DNA of 64,000 nt from contig NZ_JASISZ010000010.1 of NCBI RefSeq assembly GCF_030063355.1, forward strand, positions 83,012 through 147,011, in the 5' to 3' direction. The notes beneath the pieces are model-generated. The model was not told the DNA's origin and ran no database searches. It saw only the letters and a list, made by a program, of their open reading frames with translations. The position numbers were made by a program, and so were the translations under genes. Shown piece after piece: positions 17,798 to 26,327 of this stretch (position 1 is the stretch's first letter; each line of letters begins with the position of its first letter). Origin of the DNA: Streptomyces sp. PH10-H1 (GTDB lineage: Bacteria > Actinomycetota > Actinomycetes > Streptomycetales > Streptomycetaceae).

Positions 17798-18514
17798 ATG
17801 AGCAGCAGTGCGATACGCAACAATGGCGGCCGGCTCGGACAGGTACTGTCCGGGCTGGCCGTGGCCTTGGGCTGTGTGCTGTTCCTGGGCGGCTTTGCCT
17901 GGGGAGCGGTGGACTACCGGCCCTACACCGTTCCGACCGCCTCCATGCAACCCACCGTGGAACCGGGGGACCGGATCCTGGCGCAGCGCATCGACGGTTC
18001 CGAGGTGCGGCGTGGCGACATCGTGGTCTTCCAGGACCAGCTGTGGGGCAGCGCCACCCTGGTCAAGCGGGTCGTCGGCGTGGACGGTGACGTCATCTCG
18101 TGCTGCGACAAGCAGGGCCGGATGCTGATCAACGGCAAACCGATCGAAGAAATAAGCTATCTGCTGAACGGCGGGCCCGCCTCGCGGGCCCCGTTCGACA
18201 CCACGGTGCCCAAGGGGCAGCTCTTCCTTCTGGGCGACAACCGGGCCGAGTCGCTGGACTCCCGGGTGCACCTGACCGGCGGCAACGCCGGCACCGTGCC
18301 GCGCGGCGCGGTCCGCGCCCGGGTCGACGCCACGGCGTGGCCCCTGGGGCGGATGGGCATGCTGGGCCGGACCACGAACTTCTCCGCGCTGCCCGGCGGG
18401 ACGTCGCAGCCGGGGCCGCTGCCGTGGATCACCGGCGCGGTGATCGCCGGCGCGGTGCTGATCCTCGGCGGAGCCTCGTACGGCCCGGTCGCCCGCAGGC
18501 TGCGCCGCCGGTGA
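17798..18514 (+). CDS. sipZ: Type I signal peptidase SipZ-like
   Basis: A 238-residue S26 peptidase with an N-terminal TM helix (VLSGLAVALGCVLFLGGFAW). Catalytic Ser is in VPTASM (about 49) and Lys in TLVKRVVG (about 90). LLGDNRAESLDSR is the box-E region and a C-terminal TM helix (ITGAVIAGAVLILGGASYG) follows. The active-site Ser context TASM differs from the PSGSM of its neighbours. A 34-base gap separates it from sipY. In S. lividans sipZ heads the next operon, which fits the overlap of its stop with the NUDIX gene here. Confidence 0.9.
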   Translation: MSSSAIRNNGGRLGQVLSGLAVALGCVLFLGGFAWGAVDYRPYTVPTASMQPTVEPGDRILAQRIDGSEVRRGDIVVFQDQLWGSATLVKRVVGVDGDVISCCDKQGRMLINGKPIEEISYLLNGGPASRAPFDTTVPKGQLFLLGDNRAESLDSRVHLTGGNAGTVPRGAVRARVDATAWPLGRMGMLGRTTNFSALPGGTSQPGPLPWITGAVIAGAVLILGGASYGPVARRLRRR

Positions 18515-18993
18515 TCCGGCGGCGCGCGGCGCGGGTCGTCCTGCTGGATCCCGCGGACCGGATTCTGCTGCTGCACGGCTTCGAACCGGCCGACCCGTCG
18601 GTGACCTGGTGGTTCACGCCGGGGGGCGGAGTCGAGGAGGGCGAGAGCCTGGAGGTGGCGGCCCTCCGGGAGCTGGCTGAGGAGACCGGGATGACCTCGG
18701 TGGACCTGGGACCCGTGCTGTGGGAGCGGACCTGCTCGTTCGAGTTCGACGGGCGCCGCTGGGAGCAGGACGAGTGGTACTACCTGGGACGCACCGGGAC
18801 GGCGGAGTTCGACACCCGCGGGCACACGGACCTGGAGCGGCGCAGTGTCATCGGGCTTCGGTGGTGGACCTGCGAGGAACTTCTGTCCTCTCGTGAGACG
18901 GTGTACCCGATCAGGCTCGCCGGGCTGCTGCGTACGCTGCTCGACGAAGGACCCCCACAATTTCCGATCCCCCTGGGGACGGAGCGTGACTGA
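18511..18993 (+). CDS. NUDIX hydrolase
   Basis: 160 residues with a complete Nudix box: GGGVEEGESLEVAALRELAE followed by ETGM (GX5EX7REUXEEXGU) near residues 39-61. NUDIX enzymes hydrolyse nucleoside diphosphates linked to another group; the substrate is not evident. The GTG start overlaps the sipZ stop (GTGA), so it is co-translated with sipZ. This corresponds to the mutT-like gene downstream of sipZ in other streptomycetes. Confidence 0.92.
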   Translation: MIRRRAARVVLLDPADRILLLHGFEPADPSVTWWFTPGGGVEEGESLEVAALRELAEETGMTSVDLGPVLWERTCSFEFDGRRWEQDEWYYLGRTGTAEFDTRGHTDLERRSVIGLRWWTCEELLSSRETVYPIRLAGLLRTLLDEGPPQFPIPLGTERD

Positions 18994-19032
18994 CGCACAA
19001 TGGGGGGACGTACGGCTGAAGGGGAACATGCG

Positions 19033-19362
19033 ATGAGCGCCGAGGACCTCGAGAAGTACGAGACCGAGATGGAGCTGAAGCTCTACCGGGAGTACCGCGA
19101 TGTCGTCGGGTTGTTCAAATACGTGATCGAGACCGAGCGGCGTTTCTACCTGACCAATGATTACGAGATGCAGGTGCACTCGGTTCAGGGTGAGGTTTTC
19201 TTCGAGGTGTCCATGGCTGACGCCTGGGTGTGGGACATGTACCGGCCGGCCCGCTTCGTGAAGCAGGTCCGGGTCCTCACATTCAAGGATGTGAACATCG
19301 AGGAATTGAACAAGGCCGATCTCGATCTGGCGTCCGACGAAGCGGGCTTCAACAACAGCTGA
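19033..19362 (+). CDS. DUF2469 family protein
   Basis: A 109-residue acidic protein: MSAEDLEKYETEMELKLYRE with RDVVGLFKYVIETERRFYLT. It is highly conserved in actinobacteria and always lies near yraN and rnhB. Its function is unknown. GAAGGGGAA precedes the ATG. An earlier in-frame ATG at 19000 is less likely because the family begins at MSAEDLEKYE. Confidence 0.93.
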   Translation: MSAEDLEKYETEMELKLYREYRDVVGLFKYVIETERRFYLTNDYEMQVHSVQGEVFFEVSMADAWVWDMYRPARFVKQVRVLTFKDVNIEELNKADLDLASDEAGFNNS

Positions 19363-19491
19363 CGGGGCGGGTCGGGCCCGGAGCCGCGGGAGCCGACCAC
19401 GGGCTTCGCTCGGTTCTGGGTTATCCACAGGCAAGTTCATGATCATCTGATGCGCACCACCTCCGTCACAGTGAGTGGCGGAGGTGGTGGC

Positions 19492-19851
19492 ATGAACGCA
19501 CGAGCAGCCCGTGGCCGGTATGGCGAGGACCTGGCGGCCCGCTGGCTCGCCACGGCGGGCCTGACGGTTCTGGAGCGGAACTGGCGGTGCCGTCGCGGCG
19601 AGGTGGACATCGTCGCGTCCGAGGGTGACGCGCTGGTGATATGCGAGGTGAAGACCCGCACCGGGAATGACTACGAGCACCCCATGGCGGCTGTCACCCC
19701 GCGCAAGGCGGCGCGGCTGCGGCTGCTCGCCGAGCAGTGGCTCAGCGAGCACGGCGGGCCGCCCTCCGGCGGGGTGCGGATCGACCTGGTCGGAGTGGTA
19801 CTTCCCGGACGCGGTGCGGCTCGGGTCGAGCATGTGCGGGGGGTGGCCTGA
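19492..19851 (+). CDS. yraN: YraN family (UPF0102) endonuclease-fold protein
   Basis: A 119-residue protein with the restriction-endonuclease-like fold. Seen: [18 protein letters not shown], the [20 protein letters not shown] core (the D and E-x-K pattern of the PD-(D/E)XK superfamily) and a basic C-terminal region. Its role is not established; it is almost always next to comM. Start chosen at ATG after GGAGGTGGTGG. The stop overlaps the comM start (TGATG). Confidence 0.93.
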   Translation: MNARAARGRYGEDLAARWLATAGLTVLERNWRCRRGEVDIVASEGDALVICEVKTRTGNDYEHPMAAVTPRKAARLRLLAEQWLSEHGGPPSGGVRIDLVGVVLPGRGAARVEHVRGVA

Positions 19852-20012
19852 TGGGCTTCGCACGCACCTGCTCGGTGGCGCTGGTCGGTGTGGAGGGCGT
19901 GGTCGTCGAGGTCCAGGCCGATCTCGAACCCGGGCTCGCCGCGTTCACCCTCGTCGGGCTGCCCGACAAGAGCCTGAGCGAGAGCCGGGACCGGGTCCGG
20001 GCGGCGATCGTG
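19851..20012 (+). pseudogene. comM: comM/yifB, 5' fragment (54 codons)
   Basis: The sequence [20 protein letters not shown] and then [20 protein letters not shown] is the conserved N terminus of the YifB/ComM Mg-chelatase-like AAA+ ATPase, a branch-migration helicase used during transformation. After AAIV the family resemblance stops; the following [16 protein letters not shown] is island DNA and the frame ends soon after. The expected next residues (NSGESWPQKK) are found in frame at 50716. The ATPase domain is not present in this fragment, so no functional ComM is made from it. Confidence 0.93.
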
Positions 20013-20037
20013 TTCCCTGTCAAGTCCTGCGTGTTGA
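20013..20037. repeat. Left terminal inverted repeat of the comM island
   Basis: TTCCCT, 10 bases, then GCGTGTTGA. The same two blocks occur inverted at the right end (TCAACACGC ... AGGGAA), in the same order with a 9-base gap. Likely recombinase-binding arms. Confidence 0.7.
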
Positions 20038-20381
20038 GTCTTTGCGGCCTCTCGGCCCCGCGGTGCTGCCCGGGCTCGGAGGGGTTCAGCTGTCCGGGTC
20101 GTCGTCCTGGTGGTCGTAGTCGGGGTTGGTGTCGAGGCGGAGGACCGGGGTGCGGTCGTCGCCGGAGCCGCGGTAGGTGAAGTCCTGCCGTCGGACTTCC
20201 TCGGCCTCCCAGTTGTCGACCTCCCAAGGCGATCGCTGTGCTTTGGTGGGGTCGCTCGGGCAGCCGTCAGGAGTCCGACGAGCGCGATCAGCACCCAAAT
20301 TTCGAGGTAGCCGAAGACGACGGTCGGAGAGATGGCCGTCCAGAGGGTGCCGACGCCGCCGCCTGGCCGGTTTGAGGGGCC
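20038..20381 (-). pseudogene. Gene debris: remnant of a small membrane protein
   Basis: No intact gene is seen here. On the minus strand a hydrophobic stretch (VVFGYLEIWVLIALVGLL) runs in one frame. A plausible tail, [20 protein letters not shown] and on to a stop at 20086, reads in a different frame. This suggests a frameshifted C-terminal part of an unknown membrane protein, cut at its 5' side by the NUDIX remnant that follows. No family was recognised. Confidence 0.35.
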
Positions 20382-20577
20382 TCAGCGAAGGGCTTGGCGA
20401 TCCGCTGGCGGAGGCGGTCGTCCGCTGATGCTGTCGATCTCGCGCCAGGCGGCGTCGGTGACCTCTTCGGTCTGGAGCGGTCCGACCTCGGCGTCGGTGC
20501 GGAAGAGGAACCGGAAGTCGATGTGCCAGTGCTCGGGCTCGTCCTTGGTGTCGTTGGCGGGGATGGGGTGAATCACT
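20382..20577 (-). pseudogene. Truncated NUDIX gene copy (C-terminal ~65 codons)
   Basis: About 190 bp are nearly identical to 38907-39098, the 3' end of the intact NUDIX gene in this island. The encoded piece IHPIPANDTKDEPEHWHIDF and on through LQTEEVTDAAWREIDSISG matches residues from about 115 onward of that gene. The Nudix box is missing and the last residues differ (RPPPPADRQALR), so the copy is dead. It marks an old duplication or a recombination scar at the island's left edge. Downstream, 20580-20690 contains no gene apart from a short tail-like stretch (AELSLELEQAKAECTSQPVT). Confidence 0.85.
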
Positions 20578-20693
20578 GCCGAGCTCTCCCTGGAGCTGGA
20601 ACAGGCCAAGGCGGAGTGCACGAGCCAGCCGGTGACAGCCACCTGATCACCGACCTGCGGTCCTGTCTCGGCCTCGCCGTACGTGTGACGGTA

Positions 20694-20708
20694 ACCGAAT
20701 ATTTCGGT
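20694..20708 (+). promoter_or_regulatory. Operator upstream of the MFS gene
   Basis: Inverted repeat ACCGAA-TAT-TTCGGT, 21 bases before the MFS start. Its core CGAATATTTCG is nearly identical to two 11-mers upstream of lgt (CGAAAATATCG, CGAATATGTCG), which suggests control by the same repressor. Confidence 0.65.
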
Positions 20709-20729
20709 AGCCGATGTACTCTGCGTGGC

Positions 20730-22184
20730 ATGGATACCCGTATGACACCGCGCCCGTCCAGGAAACGATGGCGGGCCGTCCTGGTACAGGAGCGGGCCCG
20801 GCCGCAGGGGATACGTGCCTGGCCGAACGCGTGGTGGCTGGCCGTGGGGACGGTGTGTTTCGGGGCGTTCATGGGGCAGTTGGACGCGAGCATCGTCACT
20901 TTGACGTACGGCAGTCTGGGGGCGCAGTTCCACACGTCGCTGGCGGCGGTGGAGTGGGTGTCGCTGGCGTATCTGCTGACGCTGGTGGCGCTGGTGGTGC
21001 CGGCGGGCCGGCTGGCGGACGCGCACGGCCGCAAGCTGTTCTACCTGTACGGGTTCGCGGTGTTCACGGTGGCGTCCGCCGCGTGCGGGCTCGCCCCGTC
21101 CTTGGGCGTACTGGTGGGCTTCCGGGTGGTGCAGGCCGCGGGGGCGGCGATGATGCAGGCCAACAGCGTGGCGCTGGTGACGACCAGCGCGCCGCGCGAG
21201 AAGATGCGGACGGCGCTGGGGGTTCAGGCCGCCGCCCAGGCCCTGGGGCTGGCGCTGGGGCCGACGGTCGGCGGGGCGCTGGTGTCCACGCTGGGCTGGC
21301 GCTGGGTCTTCGGCGTCAACGTGCCGATCGGAGTGGTCGCGCTGGTCGCCGGGCACTACCTGCTGCCGCGTACCCGTGCCCGCCAGAGCGCCGGGAGGTT
21401 CGACGGGCTCGGGCTGGCGCTTCTTGCGGTGGCGACCACCAGCGGGCTGCTGGCGGTGTCGGGTGTGTCCGGGCTGCCGGTGCCCGGCTGGGCTGTCGGG
21501 GTGATGTTCGCGGTGTCGGCGGTGGCCGTCTGGGGTTTCGCGGTGCGGCAGCGGCAAGCAGCCGCGCCGCTGGTGGATCCCGCGCTGCTAAAAGTGCGGG
21601 CGGTGTCGTTCGGTCTGTGCGGGGCGTTGAGCGGCTATCTGGTGCTGTTCGGTCCGCTGGTGCTGGTGCCGGTGGTGCTGACGGGGGCCGGAGCGTCCGA
21701 GCTGACGGCGGGGCTGGTGCTGACGGCGCTGCCTGCGGGGTTCGCGTTGGCCGCGACGGGTGCGGACAAGGTGCTGCCGACAACCCTGTCCGACCGCGGC
21801 CGGTGCGTGCTGGGCGCGCTGGTGTTCACGGCGGCGCTGGCCGGGCTGCTGGTGCTGCCGCTGACCGTCGCCTGGCTGACACCGGTGCTGGCGGTGATCG
21901 GTCTGGGGCTTGGCAGCTTCACTCCGGCGAACAACACCATGATCATGGGGGCGGTCCCGGCGCGGTCGGCCGGCACCGGTGGCGGACTGGTCAATATGGC
22001 CCGCGGCCTGGGCACCGCGCTGGGCGTCGCGCTGGTCACGCTCGCACTGCACCTGGCGGACGGGGGTGCGGCCGGGGCCCGCTGGGCGGTGCTGGTCCTG
22101 CTGGGGGCGTCGGCTCTCGCCCTGGGCTGCGCATGGTTCGGGCCGCGCGGCCGCCCGTCACCGGCCGAGGAGGCGGCACGGTGA
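20730..22184 (+). CDS. MFS transporter, DHA2 (14-TM drug:H+ antiporter) family
   Basis: A 484-residue polytopic membrane protein. The first helix carries AFMGQLDASIVTLTYGSLGA, the DHA2 motif D1 (LDxTIVNVALP-like). Motif A is GRLADAHGRKLFYLYGF, and motif C is GVQAAAQALGLALGPTVGGA in helix 5 with WRWVFGVNVPIG after it. Such proteins export antibiotics and other toxic compounds. GGA-type ribosome-binding sequence is weak; ATG at MDTRMTPRPS is used, with a second ATG four codons later. A dyad operator sits 21 bases upstream. The stop overlaps the start of a small membrane protein. Confidence 0.9.
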   Translation: MDTRMTPRPSRKRWRAVLVQERARPQGIRAWPNAWWLAVGTVCFGAFMGQLDASIVTLTYGSLGAQFHTSLAAVEWVSLAYLLTLVALVVPAGRLADAHGRKLFYLYGFAVFTVASAACGLAPSLGVLVGFRVVQAAGAAMMQANSVALVTTSAPREKMRTALGVQAAAQALGLALGPTVGGALVSTLGWRWVFGVNVPIGVVALVAGHYLLPRTRARQSAGRFDGLGLALLAVATTSGLLAVSGVSGLPVPGWAVGVMFAVSAVAVWGFAVRQRQAAAPLVDPALLKVRAVSFGLCGALSGYLVLFGPLVLVPVVLTGAGASELTAGLVLTALPAGFALAATGADKVLPTTLSDRGRCVLGALVFTAALAGLLVLPLTVAWLTPVLAVIGLGLGSFTPANNTMIMGAVPARSAGTGGGLVNMARGLGTALGVALVTLALHLADGGAAGARWAVLVLLGASALALGCAWFGPRGRPSPAEEAAR

Positions 22185-22375
22185 AGCATCCTGTGTCCCG
22201 GTGGCTGCGCGACGCGTGGGTGACCGGCGCGGACTTGCTGGTCACGGCCGCGTTGATCACGGCCGCCGTGCTGGTGCACTCTCGCTGGCTCGCGGCGGTG
22301 GCAGGGCTGTGGTCGGCACTGACGCTGCGCCAGGGCTATCTGGCGGTGCGGGCGCGCCGGTCCGGCAGGGGGTAG
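22181..22375 (+). CDS. Small membrane protein downstream of the MFS gene
   Basis: 64 residues, GTG start overlapping the MFS stop by four bases (GTGA), hence translationally coupled. It has one or two hydrophobic segments (ADLLVTAALITAAVLVHSRW and LAAVAGLWSALTL) and a basic tail (RQGYLAVRARRSGRG). No family recognised. Its 3' end overlaps the 3' end of the convergent PAP2 gene by 40 bases. Confidence 0.6.
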   Translation: MKHPVSRWLRDAWVTGADLLVTAALITAAVLVHSRWLAAVAGLWSALTLRQGYLAVRARRSGRG

Positions 22376-23169
22376 GCGGGGCGGCCGGTGAGCAGCCGCT
22401 GGATCAGGAAACCCGCCGCGAGGGTGGCGGCCCCGGCGGCCGCGTCGGCCACGAAGTGGTTGGCGGTGGACAGGATCACGGCGAACGTCGCCAGCGGGTA
22501 GAGCGCGCCAAGGATCTTGACCCACCTGCGGCGGGCCAGGTGGACCAGGGCCAAGCCGCTCCAGGCGGACCAGGCGATGTGGACCGAGGGCATCGCGGCG
22601 TACTGGTTGGACATCGACGCCACGTCGCCGGACGCCCACGATCCCCAGGTGTGGTGCGTGACCACCGTGTCGATGAACCCCTGGCCGGCCAGGAACCGCG
22701 GTGGCGCCAGCGCATAGAAGGTGAACCCGACCAGCGCGAGCAGGGTGGCCGCGAACAGGGCGGTGCGGGCCGAGCGGTAGAAGCTGGGATGGCGGACGGA
22801 CAACCAGACCAGCACGCCGATGGTGACGATGAAGTGCAGCGTGGCGTAGTAGTAGTCCATCGGCACGATCAGCCAGGTCACCTTGTCCGCGGCGTGGTTG
22901 AAGGCCAGTTCGATGTTGAGGTGCAGGGCTTTCTCGGCGTCCCAGATCGTACGCGCCCGGTGCAGGGCGGCGTCCCTGTGCGCGGGCACCGCGTTGCGGG
23001 TGAGGGAGTAGGCCCAGTAGCCGAGCACGGTGAAGGCCAGCTCGACCCACAGCCGGGGCCGGCCCAGCGGGCGCAGCCGGGCGGGCAGCAGCGGTCCGAG
23101 GCGCACACCGGCAAGCGCGGGCCGGTCTGCCGCGGACGAGGAGACCGGGGGTTGGGTGGGGGCGGTCAT
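22336..23169 (-). CDS. PAP2-superfamily membrane phosphatase (inositol phosphotransferase/Aur1-like)
   Basis: 277 residues with about six TM helices. The PAP2_3 type motifs are visible: MPSVHIAWSAWSGLALVHL (PSxH) and STANHFVADAAAGAATLAAG (the H-x3-D motif). An N-terminal helix (LAFTVLGYWAYSLTRNAVPA) is also present. This group in actinomycetes hydrolyses or transfers lipid-linked phosphates; the substrate is unknown. It is encoded directly after lgt, with a four-base ATGA overlap, so the two form an operon. Confidence 0.85.
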   Translation of the reverse strand: MTAPTQPPVSSSAADRPALAGVRLGPLLPARLRPLGRPRLWVELAFTVLGYWAYSLTRNAVPAHRDAALHRARTIWDAEKALHLNIELAFNHAADKVTWLIVPMDYYYATLHFIVTIGVLVWLSVRHPSFYRSARTALFAATLLALVGFTFYALAPPRFLAGQGFIDTVVTHHTWGSWASGDVASMSNQYAAMPSVHIAWSAWSGLALVHLARRRWVKILGALYPLATFAVILSTANHFVADAAAGAATLAAGFLIQRLLTGRPAYPLPDRRARTAR

Positions 23170-24083
23170 CGCTTCTCCTCCACCTGCTGGTTGCCGGCCG
23201 GGGAGGCGGGGGCGGTCCCCTCGGCGGGGACGTGGTCGGGCGGGGAATTCGCCCCAGGCTCCGAGCCGCTGGGGCCGTCAGCATGCGGGTGGCGGGTCAT
23301 CAGGAGGTAGATCAGGGCGCCGGCGAACAGCGCGGCGGAGACCCAGTCGTTCAGCCGCAGGCCGAGGAAATGGTTGGCGTGGTCGATACGCAGCGCCTCG
23401 ATCCAGGCCCGGCCGGCGGTGTAGGCGAGCACGTAGCAGGCGAACAGCCGCCCGCGGCGCAGCCGGTAGCGGCGGTCCAGCACCAGCAGCAGGGCCATCA
23501 CCCCCAGATCCCACAGCGATTCGTACAGGAACGTGGGGTGGTACAGGGCGGAACCGGGAGAGTCGGCGGGCCGGTGGGCGGGGTCGATGAGCAGTGCCCA
23601 GGGCAGGTGGGTGGGACGGCCGAAGAGTTCCTGGTTGAAGTAGTTGCCCCAACGGCCGATCGCCTGGGCGAGCACCAGGCCCGGGGCGAGCGCGTCGGCG
23701 AAGTCGGCGAGCTTCACGCCGCGGCGGCGGCAGCCGATCCAGGCGCCGACCGCCCCGAGGGCGACCGCGCCGGGGATGCCGAGCCCGCCGTCCCACACAT
23801 ACAACGCGTGGAGGGGCTGCTTCCCTGCGGTGAAGTACAGCTCCGGGTCGGTAACCACGTGGTAGAGCCGCCCGCCCAGCAGCCCGAACGGCACCGCCCA
23901 CAGGGCGATGTCGGCGACATCGTCGCGGTGTCCGCCGCGGGCGGCCCAGCGGCGGCCGGTCAGCCATACCGCGGCGAAGATCCCGGCGATGATGCACAGC
24001 GCGTACGCGCGCACCGGCACCGGTCCCAGATGCCAGACACCCTGGGACGGGCTCGGCAGGTACGCCAGCAGCATGAAGATCAT
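23166..24083 (-). CDS. lgt: Prolipoprotein diacylglyceryl transferase (additional copy)
   Basis: Lgt transfers diacylglycerol from phosphatidylglycerol to the lipobox cysteine of prolipoproteins. The protein has about 305 residues and seven TM helices. The signature region is AQAIGRWGNYFNQELFGRPT, with the essential Arg and Asn, preceded by GGRLYHVVTDPELY and followed by HPTFLYESLWDLGVMALLLV. The C-terminal tail is proline/glycine-rich and lacks a family match. Streptomycetes have a housekeeping lgt near trp genes; this island copy would be a second one. Start chosen at ATG (MIFMLLAYLPSPSQG) after GCGAAAG; an ATG three codons later is also possible. Confidence 0.92.
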   Translation of the reverse strand: MIFMLLAYLPSPSQGVWHLGPVPVRAYALCIIAGIFAAVWLTGRRWAARGGHRDDVADIALWAVPFGLLGGRLYHVVTDPELYFTAGKQPLHALYVWDGGLGIPGAVALGAVGAWIGCRRRGVKLADFADALAPGLVLAQAIGRWGNYFNQELFGRPTHLPWALLIDPAHRPADSPGSALYHPTFLYESLWDLGVMALLLVLDRRYRLRRGRLFACYVLAYTAGRAWIEALRIDHANHFLGLRLNDWVSAALFAGALIYLLMTRHPHADGPSGSEPGANSPPDHVPAEGTAPASPAGNQQVEEKR

Positions 24084-24188
24084 CACTTTCGCCGTACGGT
24101 CCGGCCGGTGCCGGCAGACCCGCCCGAGATTACATCGGATGCCGAACCTTTCGATCACCGGACCATCGGCGCCGCGCCGCCTCCGGGC

Positions 24189-24237
24189 CGATATCTTGCC
24201 TTCCGAAAATATCGTTCATCGAATATGTCGGATATCG
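24189..24237 (-). promoter_or_regulatory. Cluster of CGAAWATNTCG-type operators upstream of lgt
   Basis: Two 11-mers, CGAAAATATCG (24204-24214) and CGAATATGTCG (24220-24230), lie 106-146 bases before the lgt start, flanked by CGATAT and ATATCG half-sites. They match the core of the dyad before the MFS gene. The following 240 bases (24238-24477) hold no convincing gene. Confidence 0.6.
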
Positions 24238-24477
24238 AGGAAGGAGTGTCCTCGACGTTTCTCCGGGGCTTCACGAGCGTGCGGTGGGAATCCTCGCAGC
24301 TCAGCGGCCATCAAGGTGATCCTATCCGATGCAACAGGTGTGGTGCATGGGACGAACGGAGTTGGCCGGCTGGTCCTTGGGGTGCCGTTGGCGAGCGGCG
24401 AACCATCTGACAAGTAACCCGCCAGTAGCTTTTGGATCGAAGGTGCCACGCTGATCCGGGTGTTCGCTACTGACGAT

Positions 24478-24510
24478 GAGAGGACCTCGGCCGACCGCCG
24501 GGGTCCTCTC
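24478..24510 (-). terminator. Terminator of the SulP gene
   Basis: 9-bp perfect stem GAGAGGACC / GGTCCTCTC with a 15-base loop, located 15 bases after the SulP stop in its direction of transcription. Confidence 0.75.
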
Positions 24511-24524
24511 GTCTCGGGGACGGT

Positions 24525-26012
24525 TCAGTGGCTGGTGAGTTCGCCGGTGAGCTTGCCGTGGAGGTCCGCGCTCGGATCGTTGAGGCCGATGATCTCGACG
24601 CTCTTGCCTCGCTGGGCGTATTTGGTCTCGATGGCGTCGAGGGCGGCGACGGAGGAGGCGTCCCAGATGTGGGCGGCGGACAGGTCGATGACGACCTGGT
24701 CCGGGTCGCCGGCGTAGTCGAACTGGCCGACGAGGTCGTTGGAGGAGGCGAAGAACAGCTCGCCGGTCACGGAGTAAACGACGCTGCTGCCGTCGGGGTC
24801 GGTGACCGCCGTGACGTTGGCAAGGTGGGCGACGCGCTTGGCGAAGATGACCATCGCGGTGACGGAGCCGACGCCGATGGCGAGGTTATCGGTGGCGACC
24901 ACGCAGATGACGGTGATGACCATGACGGCGATCTCCCCGGTGGGCATCCGCTTGAGCGTCTTCGGCGCGATGGAGTGCCAGTCGAACGTCGCGAACGACA
25001 CCATCACCATCACGGCAACCAGCGCGGCCATGGGGATGTCGGAGACGACCGGGCCGAAGACGATGCACAGCACCATCAGGAACACGCCCGCCAGGAACGT
25101 GGACAGGCGGGTGCGGGCTCCCGACACCTTCACGTTGATCATCGTCTGGCCGATCATCGCGCAGCCGCCCATGCCGCCGAAGAAGCCTGTGACGATGTTG
25201 GCGATGCCCTGGCCGATGGACTCGCGGGTCTTGGAGGAGTGGGTGTCGGTGATGTCGTCGACGAGCTTGGCCGTCATCAGGGACTCCATCAGGCCGACCA
25301 GTGCCATCGCGAACGCGTACGGGGCGATGGTCGTCAGCGTGTCCATCGTGAACGGCACGTCCGGCAGGCCGGGGACCGGAAGGGAGGACGGCAGGGCGCC
25401 CTTGTCGCCGACGGTCGGGACCGCGATGCCCGCGGCGACGGTCAGGATGACGATGGAGACGAGCGGGGCTGGGATCACGGTGGTGATCTTCGGGAAGAAC
25501 ACCATCAGCGCCAGCCCGGCGACGATCAGCGGGTACACCGGCCACGGCACGTCGTGCATCTCGGGGACCTGCGCCATGAAAATCAGGATCGCGAGGGCGT
25601 TGACGAAGCCGACCATCACCGAGCGCGGCACGAACCGCATCAGCTTCGCGACGCCGAGTGCGCCGAGCGCGACCTGGATGACACCGGCCAGGATGACGGC
25701 GGCCACGAGGTAGCCGAGGCCGTGCTCCCGGTTGAGGGGTGCGATGACGAGCGCGATGGCACCGGTCGCGGCGGAGATCATCGCGCGGCGTCCGCCGACG
25801 ATGGAGATGGTCACGGCCATGGTGAAGGAGGCGAACAGGCCGATCGCCGGGTCGACCCCGGCGATGATCGAGAACGAGATCGCCTCGGGGATCAGCGCGA
25901 GGGCGACGACCAGGCCGGCCAGCACCTCGGTACGCCATACCTTCGGATTGTTCAGCCAGTCCGGACGCAGGCCGCGCAGCCGCGCGGCGGGAGAGACAAC
26001 GGAAGAAGACAA
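24525..26012 (-). CDS. SulP-family anion transporter with a STAS domain
   Basis: About 495 residues. The N-terminal SulP core starts WRTEVLAGLVVALALIPEAI, the conserved helix 1 of bicarbonate/sulfate transporters. It continues through IGLFASFTMAVTISIVGGRR, AMISAATGAIALVIAPL and a C-terminal helix bundle. A cytoplasmic STAS domain closes the protein (YSVTGELFFASSNDLVGQFD, VIDLSAAHIWDASSVAALD). The family moves bicarbonate, sulfate or other anions with Na+ or H+; which one is unknown here. TTG at MSSSVVSPAARL is taken as the start because upstream codons give no family match; this is uncertain. Divergent from the MerR gene, which probably controls it. Confidence 0.88.
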   Translation of the reverse strand: MSSSVVSPAARLRGLRPDWLNNPKVWRTEVLAGLVVALALIPEAISFSIIAGVDPAIGLFASFTMAVTISIVGGRRAMISAATGAIALVIAPLNREHGLGYLVAAVILAGVIQVALGALGVAKLMRFVPRSVMVGFVNALAILIFMAQVPEMHDVPWPVYPLIVAGLALMVFFPKITTVIPAPLVSIVILTVAAGIAVPTVGDKGALPSSLPVPGLPDVPFTMDTLTTIAPYAFAMALVGLMESLMTAKLVDDITDTHSSKTRESIGQGIANIVTGFFGGMGGCAMIGQTMINVKVSGARTRLSTFLAGVFLMVLCIVFGPVVSDIPMAALVAVMVMVSFATFDWHSIAPKTLKRMPTGEIAVMVITVICVVATDNLAIGVGSVTAMVIFAKRVAHLANVTAVTDPDGSSVVYSVTGELFFASSNDLVGQFDYAGDPDQVVIDLSAAHIWDASSVAALDAIETKYAQRGKSVEIIGLNDPSADLHGKLTGELTSH

Positions 26013-26327
26013 GAGAACAGGAACCTGTCGTACTCGGGCACACCCCGTTCCGGCAGGCCGGGCGTGTGCGGGAGGGCGCGGAAGGGCCGGGCCGGCACCC
26101 CCGCGGACGGCCCGTGAGTAGGGGCCGGAAGTCAGAAGGGACGGAGCAGGGCCTGCGCGGCCGGGGCTCACATTGAGGAGCGAAGCGTCACGGTGGGCAG
26201 GCGGCGGCGCCGGGCGTCATGGGATCGCGCACGCTCTCTCCTGCAAGAATCGGATCTTCGCCGGGGGCGCCATCGGCCCCGACACGGCAACAGAGGGACA
26301 GCGGCAGGCCGCCCTCGCCATCAGCGA

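Noticed and set aside
19840..20040. tRNA gene as island attachment site
   Set aside because: No tRNA cloverleaf at either island border; the target is the comM coding sequence.
19851..20112. comM 5' end explained by a simple frameshift
   Set aside because: The sequence after codon 54 has no ComM resemblance in any frame, and the exact continuation is found at 50713.
24225..24410. Possible small gene beginning MSDIEEGVSSTF
   Set aside because: No ribosome-binding site, no family match, and it starts inside the operator cluster before lgt.
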